Origin: Methylotuvimicrobium sp. KM2
Lineage (GTDB): Bacteria; Pseudomonadota; Gammaproteobacteria; Methylococcales; Methylomonadaceae
Assembly (NCBI RefSeq): GCF_038051925.1
Contig: NZ_CP150634.1
Span: 3,294,300-3,358,299 of the forward strand
Reading direction: 5' to 3'
Length of the DNA: 64,000 bases
This document shows, piece after piece, positions 37,885-46,838 of the stretch. Both the position numbers and the translations under genes were made by a program. The notes beneath the pieces were generated by a model. It saw only the letters and a list, made by a program, of their open reading frames with translations. It made no database searches and was not told the DNA's origin. Within the stretch, counting starts at the first letter, position 1; every line of letters begins with the position of its first letter.

Positions 37885-38364
37885 ATGCAATCTTTAAACA
37901 CTCTAGAACAAGCTCTTTTGGTTAATGTCATTATTGAGACACCTCGCGGCAGCTTTTTAAAGCGGGGTTCCACTGGAAAGCTGGACTTTATCTCTCCGTT
38001 GCCCTGTCCATTCAACTACGGCTCAATTCCGGCTTATATCGGTACGGACGGCGATTTTTTGGATGCGGTCGTGCTGGGGCCGCGTCTTCCTTTAGGAGCA
38101 TCGATTTCAGTTTATGCATGGGGAACCGTTGGAATGATCGATGGAGGCATTTATGAAGATAAACTGATATGCGCTCAGAAACCCATCTCTGCGAGACAAC
38201 AGCGGCTTATTCTTCTGTTTTTCATGGTTTATGCCAAGGCCAAATATCTGCTGAATTTAATTAAGGTGCGCAAGGGGCACAATAGCTGTGAAGGCTGGCA
38301 CGATGCTGCAAGCGCACTAGCCAGAGCAATACCCTGTATTCATCAGGGCAAGAATTCAGTTTAA
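37885..38364 (+). CDS. Soluble inorganic pyrophosphatase-like protein
   Basis: A 159-residue protein resembling class I inorganic pyrophosphatase. The motif TDGDFLDAVVLG near residue 52 matches DGDPxDV with its three metal-binding aspartates. The upstream ETPRGSFLKRGSTGKLDFI and CPFNYGSIP fit the substrate loop, and IDGGIYEDKLIC fits the later aspartate/lysine site, though a glycine replaces the usual glutamate after the first aspartate there. Class I enzymes are usually around 175 residues, so this is a short, divergent member. It probably splits pyrophosphate, but a changed substrate cannot be excluded. Confidence 0.72.
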   Translation: MQSLNTLEQALLVNVIIETPRGSFLKRGSTGKLDFISPLPCPFNYGSIPAYIGTDGDFLDAVVLGPRLPLGASISVYAWGTVGMIDGGIYEDKLICAQKPISARQQRLILLFFMVYAKAKYLLNLIKVRKGHNSCEGWHDAASALARAIPCIHQGKNSV

Positions 38365-38386
38365 ACATTGGACTGGCTGGTTGTGC

Positions 38387-38604
38387 TATACCCGTAGATC
38401 AAAATTCGGCACCGGGGTGACCGTCAAAGGACGCCGTGAACCCAGCACCTAAATTATCTAAGATAATTAATCCTAGCCAATGGGCTGTGGAATTTAGGTG
38501 CTGGGTGAATACGTCCATATAGGTCCCTCACCTAGCGTTAGGTGAGGGACCGATCACCCTTGAATTTCTTTAAGCACTGCCGAAATTTGAAGTGCGAAAG
38601 GTAT
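38387..38604. repeat. MITE-like repeat, TATACC family, copy B
   Basis: A 218-base element: left TATACCCGTAGATCAAAATT, right TTTGAAGTGCGAAAGGTATA. A 59-base hairpin of the ACCTAAATTCC family is nested at 38447-38505. Confidence 0.75.
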
Positions 38605-38772
38605 AACTCTTGAAGGAACTCTGGCTTTCATCGCTAGTCGTAAGTTACGGAGATAGTAAAACGTCGGTGAGTTTGTTGTGTCATCACGCAGATTCACCGA
38701 CATTTTTTATGCTCCAGGTTTTCGCTATTATTCCTTTCAATCACCTTTTCGGCATTCCCTCGGCTCCGACTC

Positions 38773-39087
38773 ATGTTTAGAATTTACAAACGAACCATTC
38801 GTATTGGCACGACAAACGACCCCCAACGGCGACTTGAATATCACGTCGAAGAAAATTCCAATTCTAGCTTTGCCAAAATCCTGGCTATTCCGGCCATGAT
38901 CGCAGCAGCTGTCGTCGGCGCTCTGGTCTTGTCCGTGTTTTTTGCCGTATTGTTAATCCCGTTGAGTATTATGGGCTTCAAAGCGTGGCGACTGATCAAA
39001 AACGCTCAACAAAAATCGGTTCGGCAATCCGAGCCCGATAGCATTACCGCTGAATACACCGTTGTTTCTGATGACGATAAGTCGTAA
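38773..39087 (+). CDS. Small two-helix membrane protein
   Basis: A 104-residue protein. A basic N-terminus (about 1-35) is followed by one long or two short hydrophobic helices (ILAIPAMIAAAVVGALVLSV and FFAVLLIPLSIMGFKAW) and an acidic tail. No family is recognised. The short spacing between helices suggests a hairpin in the inner membrane. The gene is flanked on both sides by repeats or mobile remnants. Confidence 0.6.
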   Translation: MFRIYKRTIRIGTTNDPQRRLEYHVEENSNSSFAKILAIPAMIAAAVVGALVLSVFFAVLLIPLSIMGFKAWRLIKNAQQKSVRQSEPDSITAEYTVVSDDDKS

Positions 39088-39328
39088 GTTAAATGAACAC
39101 TAATCGTAAATATTCAGCCCCCGGTAATTATCGTTCTCACGATTTGCGTCATTGCCATTAATTTAAGCTATGTATGCGGTAATAGTTGAAAACTACCCAC
39201 CACTACCGGAAGCGCTTATAAATCCAAAGTGAATTGTAGGTATGCTGCGCTTACCTAATGCCGGTGTCAATCAGCGTTCAAAAATTTCTACCTGTCAGCG
39301 TCGAAAATTTTCCACAGGGTTTAGTAGG

Positions 39329-39965
39329 TTAATGGGTTTTAATACCGGTTTTTCGATGCTTGAATCGATAAGATTCATTGCCGGCTTCCAGGATGTCGCA
39401 ATGATTCGTAATGCGGTCTAAGAGCGCTGTTGTCATTTTGGCATCACCAAACACCTGAACCCATTCACTGAACTTGAGATTGGTTGTGATGATCAAGGAT
39501 GTGCATTTATAGAGCTGGCTGATCAGATGAAACAGGAGTGCGCCACCGAATTCCGGAAACGGTAGGTATCCGAGTTCTTCGAGAATGACGGCATCGACTT
39601 GAATCAGCTTGCGAGCTACTCCCTTTTGACCGAAAAAGCGTATAAGAACGAGAAGGTGTGGGGTATGCCTAGCGAGGATGTCGGCGGCAGGGAGCCGCCG
39701 TCAAGCCCCCATGGATGGGTTCACGGCGCTCCTCGATAGGCATACCCCATACCCAACAAAGTTGAACGATTCCTCAGTAAGAAGGGAGTAAGGTTCCGGT
39801 TCGCTCTAACTGTTTTTCTTGCTGCAAACAGTTGACTAGATCCACTGCATTAAAGAAACGGACACGATTGCCTCGGTGGATCGCGGCTATTCCCAAGGCC
39901 GTGGCGAGATGCGTTTTTCCGGTTCCGGTGCCGCCGACCAGTATTAGATTATGGGCTAATTCCAT
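39329..39965 (-). pseudogene. istB: istB remnant (IS21 ATP-binding helper)
   Basis: The frame begins ELAHNLILVGGTGTGKTHLATALG, the Walker A region of IstB, without the preceding 80-100 residues. After GTL a 174-base MITE interrupts it. Removing the insert and one TA joins GTL to [20 protein letters not shown] in frame, then to [20 protein letters not shown] and a stop at 39329. The gene is dead twice over, from the deletion and from the insertion. Confidence 0.85.
39617..39790. mobile_element. MITE with TA target duplication, inserted in istB
   Basis: A 174-base non-coding element (flanking TA included) with perfect 9-base inverted ends, TACTCCCTT and AAGGGAGTA. Inside lies a longer palindrome with GGGGTATGCCTAGCGAGGA and TCCTCGATAGGCATACCCC, and a GGCGGCAGGGAGCCGCC hairpin also seen in the 29695-type repeat. 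TA at both ends points to IS630/Tc1-type transposase as the mover. Confidence 0.82.
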
Positions 39966-40201
39966 TAGTCGCCCAATTTAGGTGACGGCTGAATTTCTCG
40001 CTTATAAACCGGCTCGCTTGTTGTGGTGAGATGTTTTCTAACGGTAGGACAGGAAATCTTCAATGACCTTGCGATCGAACTGATGGATTCCCCACTGACA
40101 AAAGACGCCTTTGGATTTCTGCAATGATATCCATGTATAACACTCCAGGATTCTCCGGCTAAAAACCGGTTATTGAAACAACTGGGGCGGCAACTTTTCA
40201 A
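39965..40201 (-). pseudogene. istA: istA 5' remnant (IS21 transposase)
   Basis: Only an N-terminal helix-turn-helix stretch remains (SISSIARSLKISCPTVRKHL, then SEPVYKREIQPSPKLGD) before a stop that overlaps the istB frame. The first 25 residues of the open frame look out of frame, so a frameshift is also likely. Confidence 0.75.
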
Positions 40202-40260
40202 CGCTGTTTTCCCCAGAACCCTGGTAAGTTTTGCACGCTGATTAACACCAGAACACCTAG

Positions 40261-40303
40261 CAGCTAACAGCTAACAGCTAACAGCTAACAGCTAACAGCT
40301 AAC
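40261..40303. repeat. Tandem 7-base repeat (CAGCTAA)n
   Basis: Six perfect copies of CAGCTAA just outside the IS21 end; such short arrays change copy number easily. Confidence 0.9.
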
Positions 40304-40352
40304 ATTTCTGACACACCGGGACACATTTTGGCCACATAAAAACGCAAGGCAT

Positions 40353-40387
40353 AAAAAAACCAGTCGCCCGAAAGAATCTAACTGGTT
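40353..40387 (-). terminator. Terminator downstream of the tRNA-Lys fragment
   Basis: On the minus strand, AACCAGT and ACTGGTT pair and are followed by a T run (T7). It lies 18 bases beyond the CCA end of the tRNA fragment, in the place of a normal tRNA terminator. Confidence 0.75.
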
Positions 40388-40405
40388 ATTTTATAAAGTA
40401 TTTGG

Positions 40406-40450
40406 TGGTGGGTCGTGTGCGATTCGAACGCACGACCATCGCATTAAAAG
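40406..40450 (-). other. 3' part of a tRNA-Lys(UUU) gene: likely attachment site scar
   Basis: Read on the minus strand, this has CTTTTAAT (UUU anticodon with flank), the T-arm GTGCGTTCGAATCGCAC and the acceptor end ACGACCCACCA. The 5' half that should lie at 40451-40482 does not fold as a tRNA. A 3' fragment of this kind is what an integrating element leaves at its far end. With the terminator beyond it, the fragment is the chromosomal 3' side, so the intact tRNA should lie to the right of the window. Confidence 0.75.
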
Positions 40451-41548
40451 TTCGAATCAAAATCACACCAAGCAACTGCATACGACTTATAACTCCATAT
40501 AATCAATACCTTATCAGTCGTTTGAAGTTATGTAAAGACGTTTAAAGTAGTTTGAAGGAAAATAAACCACTGTAGTTTTTACTGTAGTTTATTTCCGAAC
40601 AAATGCATCATTCCCCTTCCCCGAACTCAAATCATCATATCAATGCGACATTGACAGTTGCGACTATTGCGACACGTCACCAAGACAAATAATCAACCAT
40701 ACGCCAGACTGGAAAAACGCATTAAAGTACTTTCCTACCTGCTCAGCTCGGTAGCCATATCCCAGGTGGCCTTTTACTATTTCATGCTGAGTTTTGATAT
40801 CTCTTGCAACAAGGCGGTGGATGTTTTAAGACTCAGAGTCAAATCGCTCGTCGACTCAAAAGAACCACTCAACCCATATTTCCGAATGGCTAAGTAGAAC
40901 CCATTCTTGCCGGTCGCATTTCTCCAAACTGGCCAGTCAGCCATATCCAGATTCTGCGAGCTGGAGGTCTATAAAGCAGCCATTGATCATCGTAGCTAAC
41001 GGCCAAAAGCGGACGACTACGTGTTTCAAACATTGAATAAAAAGCTGCCTATCAGTTAACTATGAATGCTTAATTGCAAGAAATATAACGTTTTCGTAAG
41101 ACATCTAATCTTTTCGAATGAACCTATCGACAGTCATATCCAGACACACGGTAAAATTGTTCTAAGCTCTAAATGTACGAAAAAAATGAAAAAATATTCT
41201 AAAAAATCGTTACTAAAGATATAAGGCATTGAATTTGCTTGCATTTAAATAGCTGAGCTAAGAAAATTTCGACCGCCATCTGGGAATACACATAACTACT
41301 TGATTTTATTTATTTAAATGATCAGCATAAATTTACCGTGTATCCAGACAGTAAATAGCTGGCCGTAATGTAGCATTTTGTGTTATAGGAAATGCCTCCC
41401 AAAAATGAACGAATATATGATGCGTAAAATTTCTCCGGTTTGGGTATCGATGACTACATAAAAAGCCTCTGTGAGCGTCCGCGCAAGAGAAAGCTTCAGG
41501 GTTTGCGAGGGCGTGTTTTGAAGCTCAATACTGAATGTCGAGGTTGAT
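40451..41548. other. Degenerate region between att-like site and integrase remnant
   Basis: About 1.1 kb, AT-rich, with no convincing gene. A 79-codon frame at 40658-40897 with a hydrophobic stretch has no ATG start and no family. Confidence 0.4.
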
Positions 41549-42130
41549 GTGTTAGCCTTACTTAAAAACGAGCGGGATCGATTTTTATACCTCGACGAGC
41601 CTCCGCGATTTTTCGATGCCTTGGCTAAAGAAGAAAATCCTGATATGAGGGATTATTTTTTATTGGCCTTGTTAACTGGGGTTAGGAAATCGAACGCTCT
41701 AGCGATGCGCTGGGATGAAATTCATTTAGAACGCGGCGAATGGCGAATCATTACCAAGGGCAATTCCGCTCAAACAGTAACCTTATCACCCGAGGTCATT
41801 GATATTTTAGCAAACAGAAAACTCAGCGCTCAGAGTAAATGGGGGTTTCCCGGTATCGGTAAGACAGGTCATTTGGTTGAACCCAAAAAGCTTGGCAACG
41901 ATTGCTTAAACGCACAGGGCTTACCGATTTACGAATTCATGATCTGCGCCGCACGCTAAGGCAGTTGGCAAGAGAAAACCGGAGCCAGTCTGTTGACGAT
42001 TGGCAAAAGTCTCAATCATAAGAGCACCCAATCCACCGCGATTTATGCGCGACTCGATCTCGACCCCGTCAGGGAATCGGTCAATCGTGCCACGGCGGCC
42101 ATGTTGAATGCAGCAAAAAACAGCGCTTAA
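41549..42130 (+). pseudogene. Tyrosine integrase remnant
   Basis: The catalytic half of a phage/ICE-type tyrosine recombinase. LLTGVRKSNALAMRWDEIHLERGEWRI holds the first arginine region and KGNSAQTVTLSPEVIDIL follows. After a degraded join near 41890-41970, GASLLTIGKSLNHKSTQSTAIYARLDLDPVRESV holds the HxxR-to-tyrosine end in another frame. The N-terminal arm and core-binding domains (about 200 residues) are missing. It lies 1.1 kb from the tRNA-Lys fragment, as expected for a decayed genomic island. Confidence 0.82.
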
Positions 42131-42219
42131 AACTATTAACCGAAACCTTCCAATAAACCGTTGGATTAATCGCGAGCAGCGCAAAATCGTATGCGTATAA
42201 AGACGCACGAGCAGACCAT

Positions 42220-43143
42220 TCAGTCAATGATTCGGTATCCTCCCATGCCAAAGGTGGTTTTATTGCCGACATGGAGCCATTGCCCCTGAGTCAAATAGGG
42301 CAGAAAGCTTGATAATGGCCCGGTCAGTTGCATTTCACCCAGTACTCCGGTAAAACTCATGGTTTGTTTTTGGCGAGAGGAGTAACGCTTCCATTGACAC
42401 CAGCTAAACCGGTTGCGACTCCATACCGCTTCGGCCTGTTTGGCTAGCTCATGAAAGTCAGGCGACTGATAATCAATCCCATGAAATTCCTGAAGCAGAT
42501 AATAGCGCCGAATCAGCGCCATCAGAAAATCTTTGCCTGTCATTTTCTCCGACAAAATTTGGCCTTTTTGTTGAATTCTCAAGGGCGTCATAACTTGCAA
42601 AGTAATCTGCTCCCGGTCATCCAGAGCGGGTAATTGAAAAGCCGGCGCAGAAAGCAATTGTCCTTCGTCGGCGCAATACAATTTTGTTTCGACAACATGT
42701 CCCGGTTCGAAAACGACGTCTACCAGTTCGGCCTTCGCTCTATGCTTACCGAGCCCATGTTCTAAGGCGCGCTGGATTGCAAAAATGATGATGGGTAGAC
42801 ACGCGACGGCTTGTCCGATCAAGACCAGGTTGAAGGCAAAAGGCTCCCCTTCCGCTAAATGTTTAGCGCCCATCGGTGGCGGCTCTAGTACAAAGGGCTG
42901 TGGAATGCGGCTAAATTGCTGAAATGTACTGTTGCGTGGCGGCGGGGTCTCGAAGACTTTCGGGTAGTTGCATTGCCGTTGAAGTAAACAAGCATTGCAA
43001 TCGTCCAAGCGCGTGACGCAGACCGTTTTCCGCAAAGCGTTGCCAAAAGCGCCGCGGAGCATGGATCCGCTGTAAAAGCCAAAACGCAAAGACTCTAAGG
43101 CGCGGCAGTTGAATTGATAACGATGGGCTGTAAGTGCTTGCAT
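42220..43143 (-). CDS. cas6: CRISPR pre-crRNA endoribonuclease Cas6
   Basis: A 307-residue RAMP-fold protein. The C-terminal glycine-rich loop, GNKTTFGMGGYRIID, is the typical Cas6 signature, and FGFYSGSMLRGAFGNALRKT near the N-terminus is the first RAMP strand-loop. A cysteine group (CNACLLQRQCNYPKVF) may bind a metal. It should cut pre-crRNA within each repeat to give the 5' tag of type III guides. It is the last gene of the leftward cmr operon, three bases after cmr6. Catalytic residues vary in this family and cannot be assigned. Confidence 0.88.
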   Translation of the reverse strand: MQALTAHRYQFNCRALESLRFGFYSGSMLRGAFGNALRKTVCVTRLDDCNACLLQRQCNYPKVFETPPPRNSTFQQFSRIPQPFVLEPPPMGAKHLAEGEPFAFNLVLIGQAVACLPIIIFAIQRALEHGLGKHRAKAELVDVVFEPGHVVETKLYCADEGQLLSAPAFQLPALDDREQITLQVMTPLRIQQKGQILSEKMTGKDFLMALIRRYYLLQEFHGIDYQSPDFHELAKQAEAVWSRNRFSWCQWKRYSSRQKQTMSFTGVLGEMQLTGPLSSFLPYLTQGQWLHVGNKTTFGMGGYRIID

Positions 43144-43146
43144 GGT

Positions 43147-44259
43147 TTAGTTCCGTAAGCGCTGGAGCAGCTCTTTGGCTTTGGCGCTTTTCTTGGCATT
43201 CACATAAACTACTATGCTTTGCGCCAATTCAAGTAATTCAGCCCTTTCCGCCTCCGGCCAGGCGTCGGTTTGTTCGACCAACTTTTTTAGGTCATTGTAC
43301 AGTGGGCCACCAATGGCTTCGGTGATGTTTTTGCTTTGCTTGTCCTCGAATTGTTGGCGCAGTTTTTCGATTTCCTTTTGCTCTTCGGTCAGCGTTGCTT
43401 GTTTGGCTTGCCGCGCCTGTTTTTTTTGGATAGCTTGTTTTTCTTCGGCATAAGTCGAATCCAAGCTTAGGTAGCCATAACCCGTGGCAGTTTTGGCACC
43501 GGCGCCTAGCCATTCTAGTGCATTATTCAAGGCATCAAATACGGCATCGAGTTGCTCGGCCAGAGCCGCTTGACGCGGAGCGATACTAAAAATCAAGCGT
43601 ATATCGCGCACCGCCAGAAAAGGAATTGGCACCGGTTCATGCCAGTCGGCGGGCAGTTTATCAGGGCTATTCAAACAGACTTGGTCACCTTCGCTGTACC
43701 ATTTACCCATGTGCGGCGTCATGATGTCACAGAGCAAGGTTGGTCTGCGATCCGGCAGCGCGTCGAAAAAAATCAGCCCACCGGCTTGTTCGGCAACATC
43801 GCCTTTATATTCGGTGCCGAACCAAGCGCGCAAACGGGCTTTTTGATTTTGTTCTGACAGGCCATCTTCGTTGCTTTCCACCCATGCGCGCACCAAGCCT
43901 TTCACGGCTGAACCGGCCAGATAAGGTACGGCTAAGGTCGGATGCCAACTCATGCCGTTTTCCACCGGATGCGGATTGCCCATGCCGCTGACGAAATGCC
44001 AATCGCTAGTATAGCGTTCACTGCGCCCGTTGAGATGCGAAACCAACGTCAGTTGTCGGGCATTGGTTTCGGCTAATTGCTCGTCATTGCCGGTGACGGT
44101 CAAGTTGGTGACGGTATCAATCCAGCTTTTTTTGGCGGTGTCTACCAATGTCCAGTTTGGACTGTAACGATTGAAAAAACGGTCGAACCATAAGCCGCCA
44201 TGCGCCTGATCGGGTTTTTGGTTCGGCCATTCATCGCAGGCGTAAAGAGGTGTGCTCAT
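43147..44259 (-). CDS. cmr6: Type III-B effector subunit Cmr6, with helical extension
   Basis: A 370-residue RAMP protein. The typical Cmr6 stretch is SWHPTLAVPYLAGSAVKGLVRAW near residue 100, and GAGAKTATGYGYLSL is the later glycine-rich loop. After residue 270 there is a long charged coiled-coil (KKQARQAKQATLTEEQKEIE) and a helical end, which is longer than the typical Cmr6 and may bind another subunit. Cmr6 caps the crRNA 3' side of the complex together with Cmr1. Its start overlaps cmr5 by four bases. Confidence 0.9.
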   Translation of the reverse strand: MSTPLYACDEWPNQKPDQAHGGLWFDRFFNRYSPNWTLVDTAKKSWIDTVTNLTVTGNDEQLAETNARQLTLVSHLNGRSERYTSDWHFVSGMGNPHPVENGMSWHPTLAVPYLAGSAVKGLVRAWVESNEDGLSEQNQKARLRAWFGTEYKGDVAEQAGGLIFFDALPDRRPTLLCDIMTPHMGKWYSEGDQVCLNSPDKLPADWHEPVPIPFLAVRDIRLIFSIAPRQAALAEQLDAVFDALNNALEWLGAGAKTATGYGYLSLDSTYAEEKQAIQKKQARQAKQATLTEEQKEIEKLRQQFEDKQSKNITEAIGGPLYNDLKKLVEQTDAWPEAERAELLELAQSIVVYVNAKKSAKAKELLQRLRN

Positions 44260-44648
44260 CCGTTGTCCTCCGCTAAAAAGACTTTCGCCAATTTTTTAAC
44301 CCAGCTCAAAAACACCAGGGCTTCTGCTTGGGCGAGTTGATAATACGCCATGTCACACTGGGTAATGCCGTCCAAAACATCGTGTTTACCCGCATAAGGT
44401 TGGCCTGTTAGGCATAACCAATCGGAAACCAGTTGATACAGTTGTTGGTAGGATTCCCGTTCATTTCCTTTCAACCGGCAAAATGCCATCGCTTGACCCA
44501 AGCCGTTCATGTGGATCATCGCCGGTAAGCTACTGGCATAGCTAATGAATTCTTTTTGTTGTTCTGGTCTCAATTGCGGGGGTAAAGCTTTGATGCGTGT
44601 CAAGGCAAAGGCCGCCCGTTGTTGTTCGATGGTTTGCGTCATGTTCAA
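44256..44648 (-). CDS. cmr5: Type III-B small subunit Cmr5
   Basis: A 130-residue helical protein at the usual position between cmr4 and cmr6. Helices include LRPEQQKEFISYASSLPAMIHMNGLGQAMAF (given in part: LGQAMAFCRLKG) and the tail AEALVFLSWVKKLAKVFL, both typical of Cmr5. It lines the target-RNA path and overlaps both neighbours by four bases. Confidence 0.9.
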   Translation of the reverse strand: MNMTQTIEQQRAAFALTRIKALPPQLRPEQQKEFISYASSLPAMIHMNGLGQAMAFCRLKGNERESYQQLYQLVSDWLCLTGQPYAGKHDVLDGITQCDMAYYQLAQAEALVFLSWVKKLAKVFLAEDNG

Positions 44649-45517
44649 GCTCCTGCTTCGCTAACGGTGACTTTACACCAACCCATGCCGACCGTTTCGT
44701 TACCGCCTAGTTGTAGATAAGGAAAATCACCAAACAGGTTTTGAGTAATGCAATGTAGCACTTGTTCAGCGCTGAGTCGGTGCTCATCATCCCGCGAACG
44801 CTGAGCGCTCAAGGCACTGTACAACAGGGTTTCCGGCGGCAAGGTTTCTTCGTACCAAAGTGCGCCCGGCTTGACCGTTTTGCTGGCGTTGTCGATGGCA
44901 ATATGCGCGGCTACTGCCGTAGCATAACGCGATAAATAGCTGAATTGATTGTCTGAGACGATAACCAGTTGCGCGTGCAATGCAACTTCGCTCATACCGC
45001 TAAGTTGGTGCAGCGTCGTTATCAGGGCAGATAAGTCTTTTTGCTGCGGTTGAAAGCGGTATTCTTCCAAAAATAAATCACCCTCTCTGTTTTCGGCTTG
45101 CCAAGCTTGGTTGTCTAAAGGCTTATCAGGTACTTTGAAGGCCATAGGGATGTTTAAGCGTTGGCTGTCGCGTTGCAGGCGTTCAAGAATCGCCGGGCAG
45201 GTAACCCATTTGAAGTGGCTGTTTAAGGAACGTACCGGCAGCAGTAATAAGCGAGCATCACCTACCAACAAAGCTCCTGCGTGATCGGCGGCATGATCGG
45301 TATCGGGGCCAAACACATAGTCAATACTGTCGTTTTTGCCGATTTTATCTTCAGCTTTTGCGCGCAGCGCACCTTTGACCGCCGAACCATAGACACAGGG
45401 CCAACCGCTGTGCGCTTCGCGTTGTATCGGCAGATCAATGCCTTGTACCGAACTACCGGCACCGGCATGAATTGAAGTTTCGGCCCATAGGCCCAACAAT
45501 GCGTTTTTGCTTGTCAT
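44645..45517 (-). CDS. cmr4: Type III-B backbone and RNase subunit Cmr4
   Basis: A 290-residue RAMP protein and the repeated backbone subunit. The N-terminus LGLWAETSIHAGAG is followed by GIDLPIQREAHSGWP, where the aspartate is the expected target-RNA cleavage residue. VYGSAVKGALRAKAED is the RAMP loop, and GNETVGMGWCKV is the C-terminal glycine-rich loop. It should cut target RNA at six-base intervals. Its end overlaps cmr5. Confidence 0.93.
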   Translation of the reverse strand: MTSKNALLGLWAETSIHAGAGSSVQGIDLPIQREAHSGWPCVYGSAVKGALRAKAEDKIGKNDSIDYVFGPDTDHAADHAGALLVGDARLLLLPVRSLNSHFKWVTCPAILERLQRDSQRLNIPMAFKVPDKPLDNQAWQAENREGDLFLEEYRFQPQQKDLSALITTLHQLSGMSEVALHAQLVIVSDNQFSYLSRYATAVAAHIAIDNASKTVKPGALWYEETLPPETLLYSALSAQRSRDDEHRLSAEQVLHCITQNLFGDFPYLQLGGNETVGMGWCKVTVSEAGA

Positions 45518-45536
45518 ATCTGCTTCCTATCGTATT

Positions 45537-46838
45537 TTATGCGTAATGTGAGTCGTGCCATTGGCCGAGCGCGATGTGACCACGCCCCCAGGCAGTTCCG
45601 TGTCCGATATGGAGGCCGTGGAGTTGTTCCAATAAAGTGCCCCATTCTATTTTTTGTGCTAGCCGACAGAACCAAACACTGCCTGCCGGAATCAGACTTT
45701 TGACCGGGCGAGGTTGATGTCGCTGCATATCCCAGCCACCTTCGCGGTGAACTTTGCCAAGCACCGCCGATTCGATGTGAAAAGGAATACCGGCCAGTTC
45801 ACCGAGCCAAACCGTTTGGCCATCCTGATAGGTTTTTTCAAAGTTTGCCGGGTATAGTTGGCCGTTGAAATCCGCCGGGGTGACGAAATGCAGGCTGAAC
45901 GTTTGGCAGACTTGGCCATTGATTCGGGGGGAAGGCTGAATCGTCGCTTCGTGATAAACCGCTGCCATGCGCCCTTCTCCACCTAATCGTATGATGGCTG
46001 ATGGGTTTAACCGCATCCGTATGTTTTCGGGTATACCACTGACTTCGATTTCGACGGCGACCGAAGGCTGTAGGCGGAGATGTCGGGTTTGATATAGTTT
46101 ACTTTTTTGAACGGCGCGGGTGCTGATATCGCGGGCAATACCCAGGCGAGCTTCGGGTGTAAACAATTGTTCCGGGCCGATAATGTCTTTTGCATCGGGT
46201 TCTTGGCCTTGCAGACACGTTAGCCAGCCTTGCTCGGTGAGCCAGCGTTGGTCCAGGGCTTTATAACCTTTTAATCCAGCGCACAATTCTGGCAAGCGAA
46301 CCCGGCCTAAATCACAATAAACCGCTTTGCCAGGCTGTAATCGGGCCATGTTTTTGTCCTGTTGCATTAAATACAACGGAGCTGGATACAAGCGTTGGCC
46401 TTGATAAACCAACCAAGAACCTCGGCAGTGCAATAAGCCCAAGTTTTCAGAATCGCCAAACGTCGCCGTAAAATCAAAATCCGGTAGCTGGGTGCTCGCT
46501 AAATCCGACCAGTTCAAGCCAATTTGTTCGCCTAAAAAGGTCCGTAAGGCACCGATCAAGGTTCGCATGGGTGGAGGAAACAAGCTGCTCAATTCGCTGG
46601 CACCAACGGCATCATGCGGCCTTGATTCGCGAAAAAACCAGGTGTCGAGCGCTTCAAAACGTACCGTTAGGGTATCGTCACTGGGCAGCGCCGAGCGCTT
46701 GGCATTGGCCGTTGGTGCTGGATGCGGCGACTGGGGAGTGGGCGTCGAGGGGTTTGGAGCAGACATTGAATGCTGTTGTCGCTGTTGTTTGCGTGGATTG
46801 ACTTGAGGCGCTTTAGTTTTTTTGTGTTTTTTAGCCAT
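45537..46838 (-). CDS. cmr3: Type III-B subunit Cmr3
   Basis: A 433-residue protein that grips the crRNA 5' tag. After a basic, Pro- and Gln-rich N-terminal extension (about 1-50), the family start is VRFEALDTWFFRESRPHD and SSLFPPPMRTLIGALRTFLG. The C-terminal LHIGHGTAWGRGHIALGQW is the expected glycine-rich loop. The ATG at 46838 is chosen over a TTG two codons earlier because AGGAG lies six bases upstream of it. The gene overlaps the end of cmr2 by eight bases. Confidence 0.9.
   Translation of the reverse strand: MAKKHKKTKAPQVNPRKQQRQQHSMSAPNPSTPTPQSPHPAPTANAKRSALPSDDTLTVRFEALDTWFFRESRPHDAVGASELSSLFPPPMRTLIGALRTFLGEQIGLNWSDLASTQLPDFDFTATFGDSENLGLLHCRGSWLVYQGQRLYPAPLYLMQQDKNMARLQPGKAVYCDLGRVRLPELCAGLKGYKALDQRWLTEQGWLTCLQGQEPDAKDIIGPEQLFTPEARLGIARDISTRAVQKSKLYQTRHLRLQPSVAVEIEVSGIPENIRMRLNPSAIIRLGGEGRMAAVYHEATIQPSPRINGQVCQTFSLHFVTPADFNGQLYPANFEKTYQDGQTVWLGELAGIPFHIESAVLGKVHREGGWDMQRHQPRPVKSLIPAGSVWFCRLAQKIEWGTLLEQLHGLHIGHGTAWGRGHIALGQWHDSHYA

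Larger units (their letters stand above)
39265..40247 (-). mobile_element. IS21-family element, internally deleted
   Basis: Bounded by TGTCAATCAGCG at 39265-39276 and its near complement CGCTGATTAACA at 40236-40247, as in IS21 ends. Inside are the start of istA and the last two thirds of istB joined at 39965, so most of istA and the start of istB have been lost. The remnant is about 980 bases against more than 2 kb for a whole element. It is itself interrupted by a TA-target MITE. Confidence 0.8.

Noticed and set aside
40658..40897. A 79-codon hydrophobic open frame
   Set aside because: No ATG start, no ribosome binding site, no family; it lies in decayed sequence by the integrase remnant.
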